NCBI GenBank assembly: GCA_036506395.1
Contig: DASXRU010000251.1
Span: 1-64,000 of the forward strand
Length of the DNA: 64,000 nt
From: DASXRU01 sp036506395
GTDB lineage: Bacteria; Acidobacteriota; Blastocatellia; Pyrinomonadales; Pyrinomonadaceae
Direction of reading: 5' to 3'
Made by a program: the position numbers and the translations under genes. Positions 1-8,348 of the stretch are shown one piece after another; within the stretch, counting starts at the first letter, position 1; the number at the start of each line of letters is the position of its first letter. The notes beneath the pieces were generated by a model, which saw only the letters and a program-made list of their open reading frames with translations, did not search any database and was not told the origin of the DNA.

Positions 1-2896
1 AGCCGAAATACTCCATGGTCACGAACGCTTGTTTGTAGAACTTGGCATTAACCTCCGCACTCTCCGCAATCGCTCGCAACACCTGTGCGCGGGTCTTGCG
101 AGCGGCATTTAAGTCGTCCACCAGAGCACTTTGATTTGCCAGAGTAACGCCGGCCGTGTCCAGCAGCTTCTGCACGAAGGCCGCATTGGACAAACCGCCG
201 TATCTGTTTTGCATCTCCGTCCGCTGCATCCAGGCGTCAGTGAGGGCCACTTTCTTAGCTTCCCCGATGACCGGGTCATCTGTGGGATCAGAGATGCTCT
301 GCAAATCCGCTATGAATTCCCCGTAGTGCGGCCGGTCTATCTTGGATTGATCATTTAGCTCGGCCGGGGTTACCGGCCTTTGGCCCAGCGAGACCATGTA
401 GAGGTACATCACATAGGAACCTTTGCGCTGGAACTCCGGCGAGCGGAAGAAGTTGGCCGAGATCGCTCCCCGGGTGTACTTTATGCACTCGGTGTCTGCA
501 GCCTGGCACCCGTTTAAGATGTCCAGGTAGAACTGCAGTCCGTCGGGTTCCGGTTCGCGTCCCAGGAAATCAAGGTACTGCATGCGAACGAAGAAGGGCG
601 CGTCTTCGATTGGATTAATACCAGTGTCGTAAAGCTCGGCGGTATTGCCACCCGAACCGCCTGCGGCCAGGACCTCGCCGTTGAGCAGAAGAGTTGCAGT
701 GTGGAAACGGCGTGCGGTGTTGAGTGAGGCGGTGTTGCTCCATGTCCCAGTGGCCGGATCATACAATTCTGCGCTGTTGGTGATGTTTGGAAGACCATCG
801 ACAAAGAAGCCCCCGGCGACCAGGACTTTGCCGCTGGTTAACAACGTTGCGGTGTGAAAAGCACGACCCTGGTTGAGATTACCAGTCATGGTCCATAGCC
901 CAGTCGCCGGGTCGTACAACTCGGCGGAGTTGGTAACGCGACCCAGAGCAAAGTCTACGAAGCCGCTGGCAACCAGGACCTTGCCGTTGTACAGCAGGGT
1001 TGCCGTATGCAGCTCGCGGGCAGTGTTGAGGTTGCCGGTGCTAGTCCACATCCCGGTGGCCGGGTCGTACAGCTCCGCGCTGTTGAGTGCGCCATTGCTG
1101 TTGACACCTCCGGCGACCAGGACCTTGCCGCTTTGAAGCAAGGTTGTGGTGTAACGATATCGGCCTATGTTGAGATTGCCGGTGCTGGTCCATATCCCAG
1201 TGGCCGGATCGTAAAGCTCGGCACTATTGAGTTCACCACCATTGAGGAAACCTCCGGCGACCAGGACGATGCCATTGGGTAGCAATGTCGCAGTGTGAGA
1301 ATCGCGGGCCGTGTTCAGATTCCCTGTGCTACTCCATGTCCCTGCGACCGGGTCGTATAGTTCCGCGCTATTAAGCTGGGAGCAAACTTGGGGCGGTGGA
1401 CCACAACTGAACCCTCCCGCAACCAGTACCTTGCCGTTCTGGAGCAGCGTGGCGGTGTGCGAATCGCGCGCGGTGTTGAGACTGCCGGTGGTACTCCACG
1501 TTCCCGTAGCAGGGTCATATAATTCTGTATTATTGAGACTGCCGCTATCACCTGCGCCACCAGCGACTAGAACCTTGCCGTTGGGCAAGCGCGTCGCTGT
1601 GTGACCAAAGTTGTGCGCTGTGTTGAGACTGCCGGTGATGGTCCAACTGGGACTGACCACCGCTGCGGGAGTTGATGTAGGTGTGGGTGTCGCAGTAGGA
1701 GTAGCGGTTGGTGTTGGTGTGACCGTCGGCGTCGGAGTTGGTGTCGAAGCCGATTCGGCGCCTGAGTCGTACAGCTCGGCAGTATTCAAGGTACCAGGGC
1801 CGCCGGAGACGTTGCCGCCCTCGACAAGGACCTTTCCGTTGCTCAGAAGAGTTGCTGTGTAAGCGACACGGGCCATATTGAGACTGGCGGTGATGCTCCA
1901 CGTTCCCGTGGCAGGGTCGTACAGCTCGGCACTGTTGCCAGGGTTACCGCCCCCAAAGACGAGGACTTTACCACTGGGCAGGAGCATAGCTGTTTGACCC
2001 ACGCGGGCCAGGTTGAGATTGCCGGTGCTAGTCCAAGTCCCTGTGGCGGAGTCATACAGCTCGGCACTGTTCGAAGGGCAGCCGCCGATGCAATCGTATT
2101 CAAAGCCCCCCGCAAGCAGAACCTCGCCGTTTTGAAGCAGCGTTGCGGTGTAAGAATATCTAAACGGACTGGGGTTAACAGTGATGCTCCACGTCCCTGT
2201 GGCCGGATCATAAAGCTCCGCGCTGCCGTCCCAGTCAAAAACCAGGACCTTGCCGTTGGGCAGCATTGCCGTCGAAGACGGGGGTGAATTCAGGCTGCCT
2301 GTGCTAGTCCACATGCCGGTAGCCGGATCGTATAACTCCGCGCTATTGGTAGTGTGGCCGTCACGGTCGACGATGCCCCCCACGACCAGGACCTTGCCGT
2401 CAGGCAGCAGCGTCGCGGTGTGAAAACCAGCGCGTGGCGTATTGAGATTGCCGGTAATGCTCCACGTTCCGGTGGCCGGGTCGTACAGTTCAGCGCTGTT
2501 TAGAGGATTCACAGGACGACTACCGTCGTAGCCACCAACCACCAGGACCTTGCCGTTAAGCAGCAACGTTGCGGTGTGTGCAAAGCGGCTGGTACTGACG
2601 CCAGCGCTAGTCCACGTCCCTGATGATGAGTCGTACAGCTCCGCGCTGTTGACAACCCCGCCGCCGGGGTTGAAGTCGCGTCCCCCCATGACCAGGACCT
2701 TGCCGTTGGGCAACAGTGTCGCAGTGTCCAGAGCGCGGGCTGCGTTGAGGCTCCCGGTGTAGTTCCAACTTGGAGTAGCGACTTGTGCGGAGGCTATGCC
2801 TCCCGGTCCCGGCATGAAGATGACGCAACTCATCAAACCGGCGAGTGCCAGTATCAGGGTGGGCCGATAGCGGCGATGTTTCATTTGGACTTTCAT
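1..2896 (-). CDS. Secreted kelch double beta-propeller protein with DUF4214 domain (C-terminus beyond window)
   Basis: At least 965 residues; the reading frame is still open at the window edge. The ATG has AGGAGG five bases upstream and starts a signal peptide ending near residue 38 (ASAQ). Fourteen kelch-like units of about 45-50 residues follow, each with a G-K-V-L-V-x-G-G strand and N-S-A-E-L-Y-D. Seven lie before a Thr/Pro-rich linker (about residues 380-413) and seven after it. From about residue 762 comes a DUF4214 domain (YLDFLGREP, paired Cys, FFRSPEFQ). Kelch units form propeller blades, so two seven-bladed propellers on one chain are likely. The ligand is unknown. A promoter-like element shared with the nearby ECF locus lies 55 bases upstream. 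The DNA is highly repetitive and could recombine or misassemble. Confidence 0.9.
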   Translation of the reverse strand, partial: MKVQMKHRRYRPTLILALAGLMSCVIFMPGPGGIASAQVATPSWNYTGSLNAARALDTATLLPNGKVLVMGGRDFNPGGGVVNSAELYDSSSGTWTSAGVSTSRFAHTATLLLNGKVLVVGGYDGSRPVNPLNSAELYDPATGTWSITGNLNTPRAGFHTATLLPDGKVLVVGGIVDRDGHTTNSAELYDPATGMWTSTGSLNSPPSSTAMLPNGKVLVFDWDGSAELYDPATGTWSITVNPSPFRYSYTATLLQNGEVLLAGGFEYDCIGGCPSNSAELYDSATGTWTSTGNLNLARVGQTAMLLPSGKVLVFGGGNPGNSAELYDPATGTWSITASLNMARVAYTATLLSNGKVLVEGGNVSGGPGTLNTAELYDSGAESASTPTPTPTVTPTPTATPTATPTPTSTPAAVVSPSWTITGSLNTAHNFGHTATRLPNGKVLVAGGAGDSGSLNNTELYDPATGTWSTTGSLNTARDSHTATLLQNGKVLVAGGFSCGPPPQVCSQLNSAELYDPVAGTWSSTGNLNTARDSHTATLLPNGIVLVAGGFLNGGELNSAELYDPATGIWTSTGNLNIGRYRYTTTLLQSGKVLVAGGVNSNGALNSAELYDPATGMWTSTGNLNTARELHTATLLYNGKVLVASGFVDFALGRVTNSAELYDPATGLWTMTGNLNQGRAFHTATLLTSGKVLVAGGFFVDGLPNITNSAELYDPATGTWSNTASLNTARRFHTATLLLNGEVLAAGGSGGNTAELYDTGINPIEDAPFFVRMQYLDFLGREPEPDGLQFYLDILNGCQAADTECIKYTRGAISANFFRSPEFQRKGSYVMYLYMVSLGQRPVTPAELNDQSKIDRPHYGEFIADLQSISDPTDDPVIGEAKKVALTDAWMQRTEMQNRYGGLSNAAFVQKLLDTAGVTLANQSALVDDLNAARKTRAQVLRAIAESAEVNAKFYKQAFVTMEYFG

Positions 2897-2951
2897 TAGA
2901 ACCTCCTGCTTGCCGTTGTGTGCAGCAGCGCGTTTTTCCTCTTTCACCTAC

Positions 2952-2982
2952 TAACGCGGGAATTGTTTTCGAAACCTCTAAC
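2952..2982 (-). promoter_or_regulatory. ECF-type promoter-like element, copy A (upstream of kelch gene)
   Basis: On the minus strand it reads GTTAGAGGTTT, 13 bases, then CGCGTTA, followed by GTAGGTGAAAG. It ends 55 bases before the kelch start codon. Three more copies with identical spacing precede the cupin, kinase and REC-like genes. The two-block layout resembles a -35/-10 pair for an ECF sigma factor; recognition by the adjacent factor is inference. Confidence 0.65.
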
Positions 2983-3023
2983 GGCCGTGAGGGATTCAGA
3001 TATTCAATTGAGTATCTAATGGG

Positions 3024-3054
3024 AAAAGCCCCCGATGGTGGGTCGGGGGCTTTT
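3024..3054 (-). terminator. Rho-independent terminator after the cupin gene
   Basis: A 12-base perfect inverted repeat (AAAAGCCCCCGA / TCGGGGGCTTTT) with a 7-base loop sits just past the cupin stop codon. It ends in TTTT on both strands. Confidence 0.8.
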
Positions 3055-3088
3055 GCATATCGCAGAGCGTGCCAGTGAACGCCATCCG

Positions 3089-3628
3089 CTATTTCCTGGT
3101 TTCGACGTAGCTGACGCAATCACCTTGATTCTCGAAGCTACGGGGAAAGTTGAAGTTCACCCAACCACCATCCTTGCATTGATCCGTGCTCGTCGGCGGA
3201 CCGCATCGCGGACCATCGAAGTTAATGCGCCCTGGGCTTCCAGCCGGACGGATCCCTGTCGCGAAGAATTCAAGCGGGTCCGAACCGTAGTTGACCCCCC
3301 GATGGACCCCGTTGGTTTCCTGCTCAGTGAAAGCTGTTCCGGCCGGGTATACATTGACCTCGCCGCAACCACTCTCGAGGGTGAGAGTGCCCTTGGTTAC
3401 CACGACGTACACCGTGCCCGGATGCAAATGCCAGCCCGTATTTTCTCCAGGTGACATAGTAGTCTTCGACATTCTCACGTCGGCCGGTCCGGCCAAGGGG
3501 GCGTAAAAGTCAATCCTCCCTGCCGCCAGAGGTGTTGTCGTCACCGCATATGCGGTGATACCAAGAAGGGTGACCGCGCAGAGGCCCACTGCAAGTGCGA
3601 GTTTGCGCTTAGAGATTATCTTTTCCAT
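3089..3628 (-). CDS. Secreted small cupin-domain protein
   Basis: 179 residues from the chosen ATG, which has AAAGGA eight bases upstream; an in-frame ATG two codons earlier is only two bases from that site. The N-terminus (basic, then ALAVGLCAVTLLGITAYAV) is a signal peptide. The rest is one cupin fold: motif 1 with GWHLHPG near residues 65-71 and a Glu after the glycine turn, motif 2 with YPAGTAF and a His near residue 113. The His pair and Glu could bind a metal. Cupins of this size are often sugar- or redox-related, but no substrate can be named. A terminator follows, and ECF-type element copy B lies upstream, so it may share control with the kelch gene. Confidence 0.82.
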   Translation of the reverse strand: MEKIISKRKLALAVGLCAVTLLGITAYAVTTTPLAAGRIDFYAPLAGPADVRMSKTTMSPGENTGWHLHPGTVYVVVTKGTLTLESGCGEVNVYPAGTAFTEQETNGVHRGVNYGSDPLEFFATGIRPAGSPGRINFDGPRCGPPTSTDQCKDGGWVNFNFPRSFENQGDCVSYVETRK

Positions 3629-3759
3629 GATCATAGTCCTTTCTATGGAGCAAGTTTGCGAATGGCCCTCGGGTCGTATCGGTAAAGAGCTAAGGCAGAT
3701 GAGCGGTGACCCTGCGGGCTTTCTCTGCATTGTGGTAGCTCTGTGTTGCCTTCACCTAC

Positions 3760-3790
3760 TAACGCGGGAAACACTTCAAAAACCTCTAAC
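3760..3790 (-). promoter_or_regulatory. ECF-type promoter-like element, copy B (upstream of cupin gene)
   Basis: On the minus strand it reads GTTAGAGGTTT, 13 bases, CGCGTTA, then GTAGGTGAAGG; the last block is almost the same as in copy A. It lies about 131 bases before the cupin start and in the divergent gap to the sigma gene. Confidence 0.65.
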
Positions 3791-3852
3791 GGTATGAAGT
3801 TACTTCTTTTCATCAAAGCCCGTTTGCGCAGTAGAGGATTCATTTAAGGTGT

Positions 3853-3858
3853 TATAAT
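3853..3858 (+). promoter_or_regulatory. Possible -10 box (TATAAT) of the sigma-factor gene
   Basis: A perfect TATAAT lies 43 bases before the ECF start codon. No convincing -35 box is found at 16-18 bases, so this is a weak housekeeping-type call. Confidence 0.4.
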
Positions 3859-3901
3859 TCGCGACGCCTTCAGCCAGTCTCATCTGATACAGGGGTGATT
3901 A

Positions 3902-4471
3902 ATGACACCCTCACCACATGAAGTGACGCAGTTGCTAGTCGATTGGGGCAATGGAAACCAGGCGGCGCTGGACAAGTTAATGCCGTTGGTTTATGAGGAA
4001 CTGCATCGCCTGGCAAGCCGCTACATGGGCCGGGAACGTAGGGGTCACACGCTGCAAACCTCGGGGCTAGTCAACGAGGCGTATCTCCGGCTAATCGATC
4101 AGAGTCAGGTACACTGGCAGAATCGCGCCCACTTCTATGGCATCGCGGCGCAAACGATGCGACGTATCCTGGTCGATCACGCTCGCAGTCGTCACTATGC
4201 CAAACGTGGAGGCGACGCCCTCCGAATGCCTTTAGACGAAGTAGTAATTGTATCGCCCGAGCGCGCTAGCGATGTGGTGGCGCTCGATGAGGCACTTAAC
4301 CACCTGGCCGACTTTGACCCGCGCAAAAGTCAGATAGTCGAACTGAGGTTCTTTTGTGGATTAAGCATTGAAGAAACGGCTGAGGTCCTGGCTGTCTCAC
4401 CCGGCACAGTCATGCGCGATTGGACCCTGGCGAAAGCCTGGCTGCGAAAAGAAATTAGCGGCGGTAATTGA
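3902..4471 (+). CDS. ECF-like RNA polymerase sigma factor (kinase-associated type)
   Basis: 189 residues. Region 2 spans about residues 20-95 (LVYEELHRLASRYMGRER, then LVNEAYLRL and FYGIAAQTMRRILVDHAR), and region 4 spans about 130-185 (RKSQIVELRFFCGLSIEETA with its helix-turn-helix). This fits the TIGR02999/Sigma70_ECF family. The start has AGGGG upstream at good spacing. No anti-sigma factor is encoded beside it; instead the next gene is a transmembrane Ser/Thr kinase. ECF groups paired with such kinases (for example ECF43) are thought to be switched by phosphorylation. A two-block element repeated four times around this gene is a candidate target promoter. Confidence 0.93.
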   Translation: MTPSPHEVTQLLVDWGNGNQAALDKLMPLVYEELHRLASRYMGRERRGHTLQTSGLVNEAYLRLIDQSQVHWQNRAHFYGIAAQTMRRILVDHARSRHYAKRGGDALRMPLDEVVIVSPERASDVVALDEALNHLADFDPRKSQIVELRFFCGLSIEETAEVLAVSPGTVMRDWTLAKAWLRKEISGGN

Positions 4472-4477
4472 CAGTCT

Positions 4478-4508
4478 GTTAGAGGTTTCCGAAAACATTC
4501 TCGCGTTT
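4478..4508 (+). promoter_or_regulatory. ECF-type promoter-like element, copy C (upstream of kinase gene)
   Basis: GTTAGAGGTTT, 13 bases, CGCGTTT, starting six bases after the sigma-factor stop codon and pointing at the kinase gene. Same spacing as copies A, B and D. It would let the sigma factor drive its own kinase. Confidence 0.65.
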
Positions 4509-4588
4509 GGAGTTGGGGGAAGTATGACGGTCGCCTTTGCGGCTCAACCTCCAGTGCCCCGGTGTCTTCAGGGGTGACTTTACTACCA

Positions 4589-7528
4589 ATGCAACCTGAA
4601 CGTTGGCAGCAGATTGAGCAACTGTTCCACCTGGCGTTGGAACAGAAACCCGACCAGCGAGGCGGGTTCCTTGAGCAGGCGTGCTCAGGCGACGAATTGC
4701 TGCGCAGTGAAGTCGAGGCCTTGATCTCGTCGCACGAGCAAGCGCAAGACTTTATTGAGACTCCAGCCTCCGACCTGGCAGCGGAACTACTTGCGAAGGG
4801 CCATACCGGATTAGCAATCGGCCAGACTGTCGGCAGTTATGAAATCGTGTCCGTGTTGGGTGTTGGTGGAATGGGCGAAGTGTACCTGGCTAAGGACCCG
4901 CGGCTGGGACGCCATGTCGCACTTAAGCTGCTGCCCGCACAATTCACTATCAATGCGGATCGGCTGCGCCGCTTCGAGCAGGAGGCGCGGGCCGTGTCAG
5001 CATTGAACCATCCCAATATTGTAACTATTTACGAGATTGGCCGGGACAACAGCTCACAGTTCATCGTTACCGAATTTGTTGAGGGCCAAACCCTTCGCCA
5101 GCGAATGGCTGAGACGGCGATTACTCTACGCTTAGCACTCGACGTCTCCATTCAAGTCAGCAGTGCTCTGGAGGCTGCCCACGCCGCCGGGATCGTGCAT
5201 CGAGACATTAAGCCCGACAACATCATGCTGCGCACGGACGGCTACTTGAAAGTCCTGGATTTTGGACTTGCCAAGCTGACTGAAACTCCGTCCGCCACGA
5301 GTAAGGATGAAGCTTCGACCGCGCTCAAAGTTCAGACGGAGTCCGGACTGGTAATGGGTACGGCCACCTACATGTCGCCGGAGCAGGCGAGGGGGCTCGT
5401 GGTAGATGCAAGGACTGACATTTTCAGCCTCGGCGTAGTGGTCTACGAGATGATTGCTGCTCGCCCCCCATTCGAGGGCGCCACCATCAGCGATGTGATT
5501 GCCGCAATCCTTAAAGAGGAAGCGGCGCCGCTCAGGCAGTACTCGCTCGAGATCCCAATTGAACTCGAGTGGATAGTGAAGAAGGCGTTGGCCAAAGATC
5601 GGGAAGAACGCTATCAGACGATCAAAGAGTTGCAGATCGATTTGAAGCGGCTCAAACAGGAGCTGGAGCTGCAAGCGAAACTGGATGGCCTGGCTCCAGC
5701 GAGACGGCAGGATGGAAGCGCAGCCACGAGAAGTAGCGGCGGGAACGTTTATGATTCCACCGGAGGGATCGCGCGAACATCCTCAACGGCTGAGTCGCTC
5801 GTTAGCGAAAGCAAACTTGGCACGCGCAGTATTGCAGTTGGTCGCGGAATGCTTGTGATCATCATCGCTGCTATCGCCCTCTTCTCCCTCATCTCCTTTT
5901 ACGCGGGGTTGAAGAATGTGCCACCAACTACCCAACCAACGTTTCGCCAGCTTACCTTCCGTCGCGGCGCCATTACCGGGGCGAGATTTGCCCCAGGCGG
6001 CGACACGCTGATCTACAGCGCAGCCTTTGACGGAAAGCCGGTAGAACTTTTTACTACTCATTTAGAAAGTCCAGAATCGAGCTCGCTTAAACTTCAGGCC
6101 GGCATCCAGTCAATCTCTTCCACTGGTGAGATGGCCATTCTGCTTGATTGTGAGCTCGACATGTTCGGATGCCATGACGGGACGCTGGCGCGGGTGCCGT
6201 TGGTTGGAGGCACACCGCGCGAGATCATGGAACATGTTTACTCGGCTGACTGGGCTCCGGATGGACAGCAACTCGCCATAGTGCGCGCAAATGACGAGGG
6301 ACAATACCAGCTTGAATATCCGATCGGAACAGTTCTTTACAAAGCTGCGGGCAGGATTGGCCCCATGCGGGTATCACCAAAGGGAGACATGGTTGTATTC
6401 GTTGATCAACCAGTCCTGGGCGATCCCGGGGGTTCGGTAATGTCCGTGGATCGCAATGGCCAAAAAAGAACAGTATCGAGCGGATGGACTTCGTTTGGGG
6501 GCCTTGCCTGGTCTCCGACGGGCGAAGAAATCTGGATTGCTGCCGGCAAGGACAGGGTAAATGCCATCTATGCACTCACGCTTTCCGGTAAGGTGCGGCT
6601 GGTTCTTCCCGGGTACGGTAATGTAGGGTTGAGGGACATCTCTCGTGACGGGCGCGTCCTGATACAGCGCGGGATCCCGCGCACCCGCATGGTTGTATTC
6701 GCTGATGGCTCTGAGAAGGAACGAGATCTGGCATGGTTTGACTCGTCCACCGCGGCTGATATTTCGTCTGACGGAAAGAGCCTGCTTTTCTACGATTGGA
6801 GCCCGGCCGTTGGTGGAGTTCGTTTTGTATATCTCCGAAAGATGGACGGATCTAATGAGCCGATCCGGCTTGGCCAGGGAAAAGCTCTGGCGTTATCGCC
6901 TGATGGGAAATGGGCCCTGGCAGTGCAAGAGGGTTCACAACCGCAGCTTGTCTTGATGCCTACGGGCCCAGGGCAGCAGCGCTTGCTTCCACGCGGTGAC
7001 ATTAGCGAGTATCACTATGCAACGTGGTTTCCTGACGGACAACAAATCCTTTTCACCGCTCTGGAGCCGGGCCATGGGTTGCGCTCGTATGTCCAGGACA
7101 TATCGGGCGGCCCGGCGAATCCCGTTACGGAGGAAGGTGTGATCGCGCTCCTGGTTTCACCTGATGGGAAGCGTCTCGTCGCCTGGGCCCCGGATGGAGG
7201 TCCGGATGGCAGATACTATCTGTCTCCGAGGGATGGAGCCGAATCTATCCCAATCCCCGGCCTTGAAGTGGGAGAGGTTCCAATCCGATGGAGCGCCGAC
7301 GGGCGCGCTCTTTACGTGCGGGGGTCTGGCGCTCTCAAGATAAACATCTACCGGATTGATCTCTCCAGTGGGCGTCGAGAACTTCGCAAGGAGATTGTGC
7401 CCGATCAGGTTGGGTTTATTCTCCTGGTGGAACCAGAGGGCATTCAGATTACGCCGGATGGCAAGTCTTATGTATATACCTACTGGACTGCGTTCAGAGA
7501 TCTGTTTCTGGCAGAAGGATTGAAGTAA
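4589..7528 (+). CDS. Transmembrane Ser/Thr protein kinase with TolB/WD40-like propeller
   Basis: 979 residues from ATG (MQPERWQQIEQLF, a start typical of acidobacterial kinases); an in-frame GTG nine codons earlier is also possible. The Hanks-type kinase has a glycine loop near residue 90 (GVGGMGEVYLAKD), the VALK lysine, HRDIKPDN near 204, DFGLAK near 224 and SPEQARG. One membrane helix is at about 421-443. The outer part (about 455-979) has repeated S-P-D-G-K/W-x-P-D-G units of a PD40/TolB-like propeller. A cytoplasmic kinase joined to an external sensor propeller, placed after an ECF sigma gene, suggests it senses an outside signal and controls that sigma factor. Confidence 0.95.
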   Translation: MQPERWQQIEQLFHLALEQKPDQRGGFLEQACSGDELLRSEVEALISSHEQAQDFIETPASDLAAELLAKGHTGLAIGQTVGSYEIVSVLGVGGMGEVYLAKDPRLGRHVALKLLPAQFTINADRLRRFEQEARAVSALNHPNIVTIYEIGRDNSSQFIVTEFVEGQTLRQRMAETAITLRLALDVSIQVSSALEAAHAAGIVHRDIKPDNIMLRTDGYLKVLDFGLAKLTETPSATSKDEASTALKVQTESGLVMGTATYMSPEQARGLVVDARTDIFSLGVVVYEMIAARPPFEGATISDVIAAILKEEAAPLRQYSLEIPIELEWIVKKALAKDREERYQTIKELQIDLKRLKQELELQAKLDGLAPARRQDGSAATRSSGGNVYDSTGGIARTSSTAESLVSESKLGTRSIAVGRGMLVIIIAAIALFSLISFYAGLKNVPPTTQPTFRQLTFRRGAITGARFAPGGDTLIYSAAFDGKPVELFTTHLESPESSSLKLQAGIQSISSTGEMAILLDCELDMFGCHDGTLARVPLVGGTPREIMEHVYSADWAPDGQQLAIVRANDEGQYQLEYPIGTVLYKAAGRIGPMRVSPKGDMVVFVDQPVLGDPGGSVMSVDRNGQKRTVSSGWTSFGGLAWSPTGEEIWIAAGKDRVNAIYALTLSGKVRLVLPGYGNVGLRDISRDGRVLIQRGIPRTRMVVFADGSEKERDLAWFDSSTAADISSDGKSLLFYDWSPAVGGVRFVYLRKMDGSNEPIRLGQGKALALSPDGKWALAVQEGSQPQLVLMPTGPGQQRLLPRGDISEYHYATWFPDGQQILFTALEPGHGLRSYVQDISGGPANPVTEEGVIALLVSPDGKRLVAWAPDGGPDGRYYLSPRDGAESIPIPGLEVGEVPIRWSADGRALYVRGSGALKINIYRIDLSSGRRELRKEIVPDQVGFILLVEPEGIQITPDGKSYVYTYWTAFRDLFLAEGLK

Positions 7529-7574
7529 GGGTTTTCATTTGCCATTCACCATTCGCGACTTTTTGTTGCGAGCT

Positions 7575-7605
7575 GTTAGAGCTTTCGCTCCATTTTCCCG
7601 CGTTA
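7575..7605 (+). promoter_or_regulatory. ECF-type promoter-like element, copy D (upstream of REC-like secreted protein)
   Basis: GTTAGAGCTTT, 13 bases, CGCGTTA, then a GGGGGAA run also seen after copy C. It lies 205 bases before the next start codon and faces it. One base differs from the other copies in the first block. Confidence 0.6.
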
Positions 7606-7810
7606 CTAATCGGGGGAATAAAATGTTGGTTTCAGCGCGATAGTAGAATCTGTGGAGGCATTCGGGAGAATCTTGACTCTAGCAGGATAGGGGCATAGCA
7701 TCCGATTCGTCATCAGTCACGCTCATCCGGTCGACGTTACGAAACTCCTCGCTTACTTCGCGCTGATCAGGTAAAGCAGGCTTTGGATAGACCGTTAAAG
7801 GAGATGTCAC

Positions 7811-8314
7811 ATGCGAAGAACCATTCTTGCCGCTGTAACGATCGCAGGGGTTGTGTTGCTCAGCATTCCGGGGGCCGAGGCATGCGGTGACAAGGCACTC
7901 AGAATCGGTCGCGGCATCAGGTTTCAGCGCCCGTTACACCCGGCGGCAGTTCTGATTTATATTCCTTCCAATTCTCAAAGAGCTACACAGCTTCAATCCA
8001 TGTTAAAGAAGGTGGGCCACAAGTCTTACGCGGCGCCAGGTGCCGACAGGCTCAGCGAAGCACTGAGGTCAGGACAATACGACCTCGTCCTTGTCGATCT
8101 TGCCGAGGCTGCCGGCCTGGAAAAGCAGATCGGGAACTCGTCTTCGAAGCCACTGGTCATACCTGTGGTCCCTAACGGCACGAAAGCTGAAGTGGCCGCA
8201 GCCCGGAAGCAGTACGGAAATGTGGTAAAGAATCCGCACAGCGCCGATCAGTATCTCGACGCAATTGATATAGCAATGCGATCGAGAGTACGCCTCCTGG
8301 CAAAGAAAGCCTGA
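7811..8314 (+). CDS. Secreted receiver-like (REC-fold) protein
   Basis: 167 residues; ATG with AAAGGAG eight bases upstream. A signal peptide ends near AEA-CGDK (residues 21-28), so the mature chain may begin at or near a Cys, although the site is a poor lipobox. The rest looks like a response-regulator receiver fold: VLIYIPS strand, a D-L-V-L-V-D-L strand with Asp96 in the phospho-acceptor position, and VVKNP with Lys140. The acidic pair after the first strand is missing, so normal phosphorylation outside the cytoplasm is unlikely. It is followed by an outer-membrane barrel gene 34 bases on, probably one transcript. Function unknown. Confidence 0.75.
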   Translation: MRRTILAAVTIAGVVLLSIPGAEACGDKALRIGRGIRFQRPLHPAAVLIYIPSNSQRATQLQSMLKKVGHKSYAAPGADRLSEALRSGQYDLVLVDLAEAAGLEKQIGNSSSKPLVIPVVPNGTKAEVAAARKQYGNVVKNPHSADQYLDAIDIAMRSRVRLLAKKA

Positions 8315-8348
8315 CAGCACCTGACCTATCGACTCTTAAGGGAGAGCT

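Noticed and set aside
1655..1760. Short tandem GGTGT/TGTCGG-like repeat
   Set aside because: It encodes the Thr/Pro linker of the kelch protein.
600..2800. Regular DNA repeats that could be read as a CRISPR array
   Set aside because: The repeats are long, in frame, and translate into kelch units; there are no cas genes.
7529..7565. CATTTGCCATTCACCATT words after the kinase gene
   Set aside because: Only a single arm with no partner; not counted as a palindromic spacer, though it may be a remnant.
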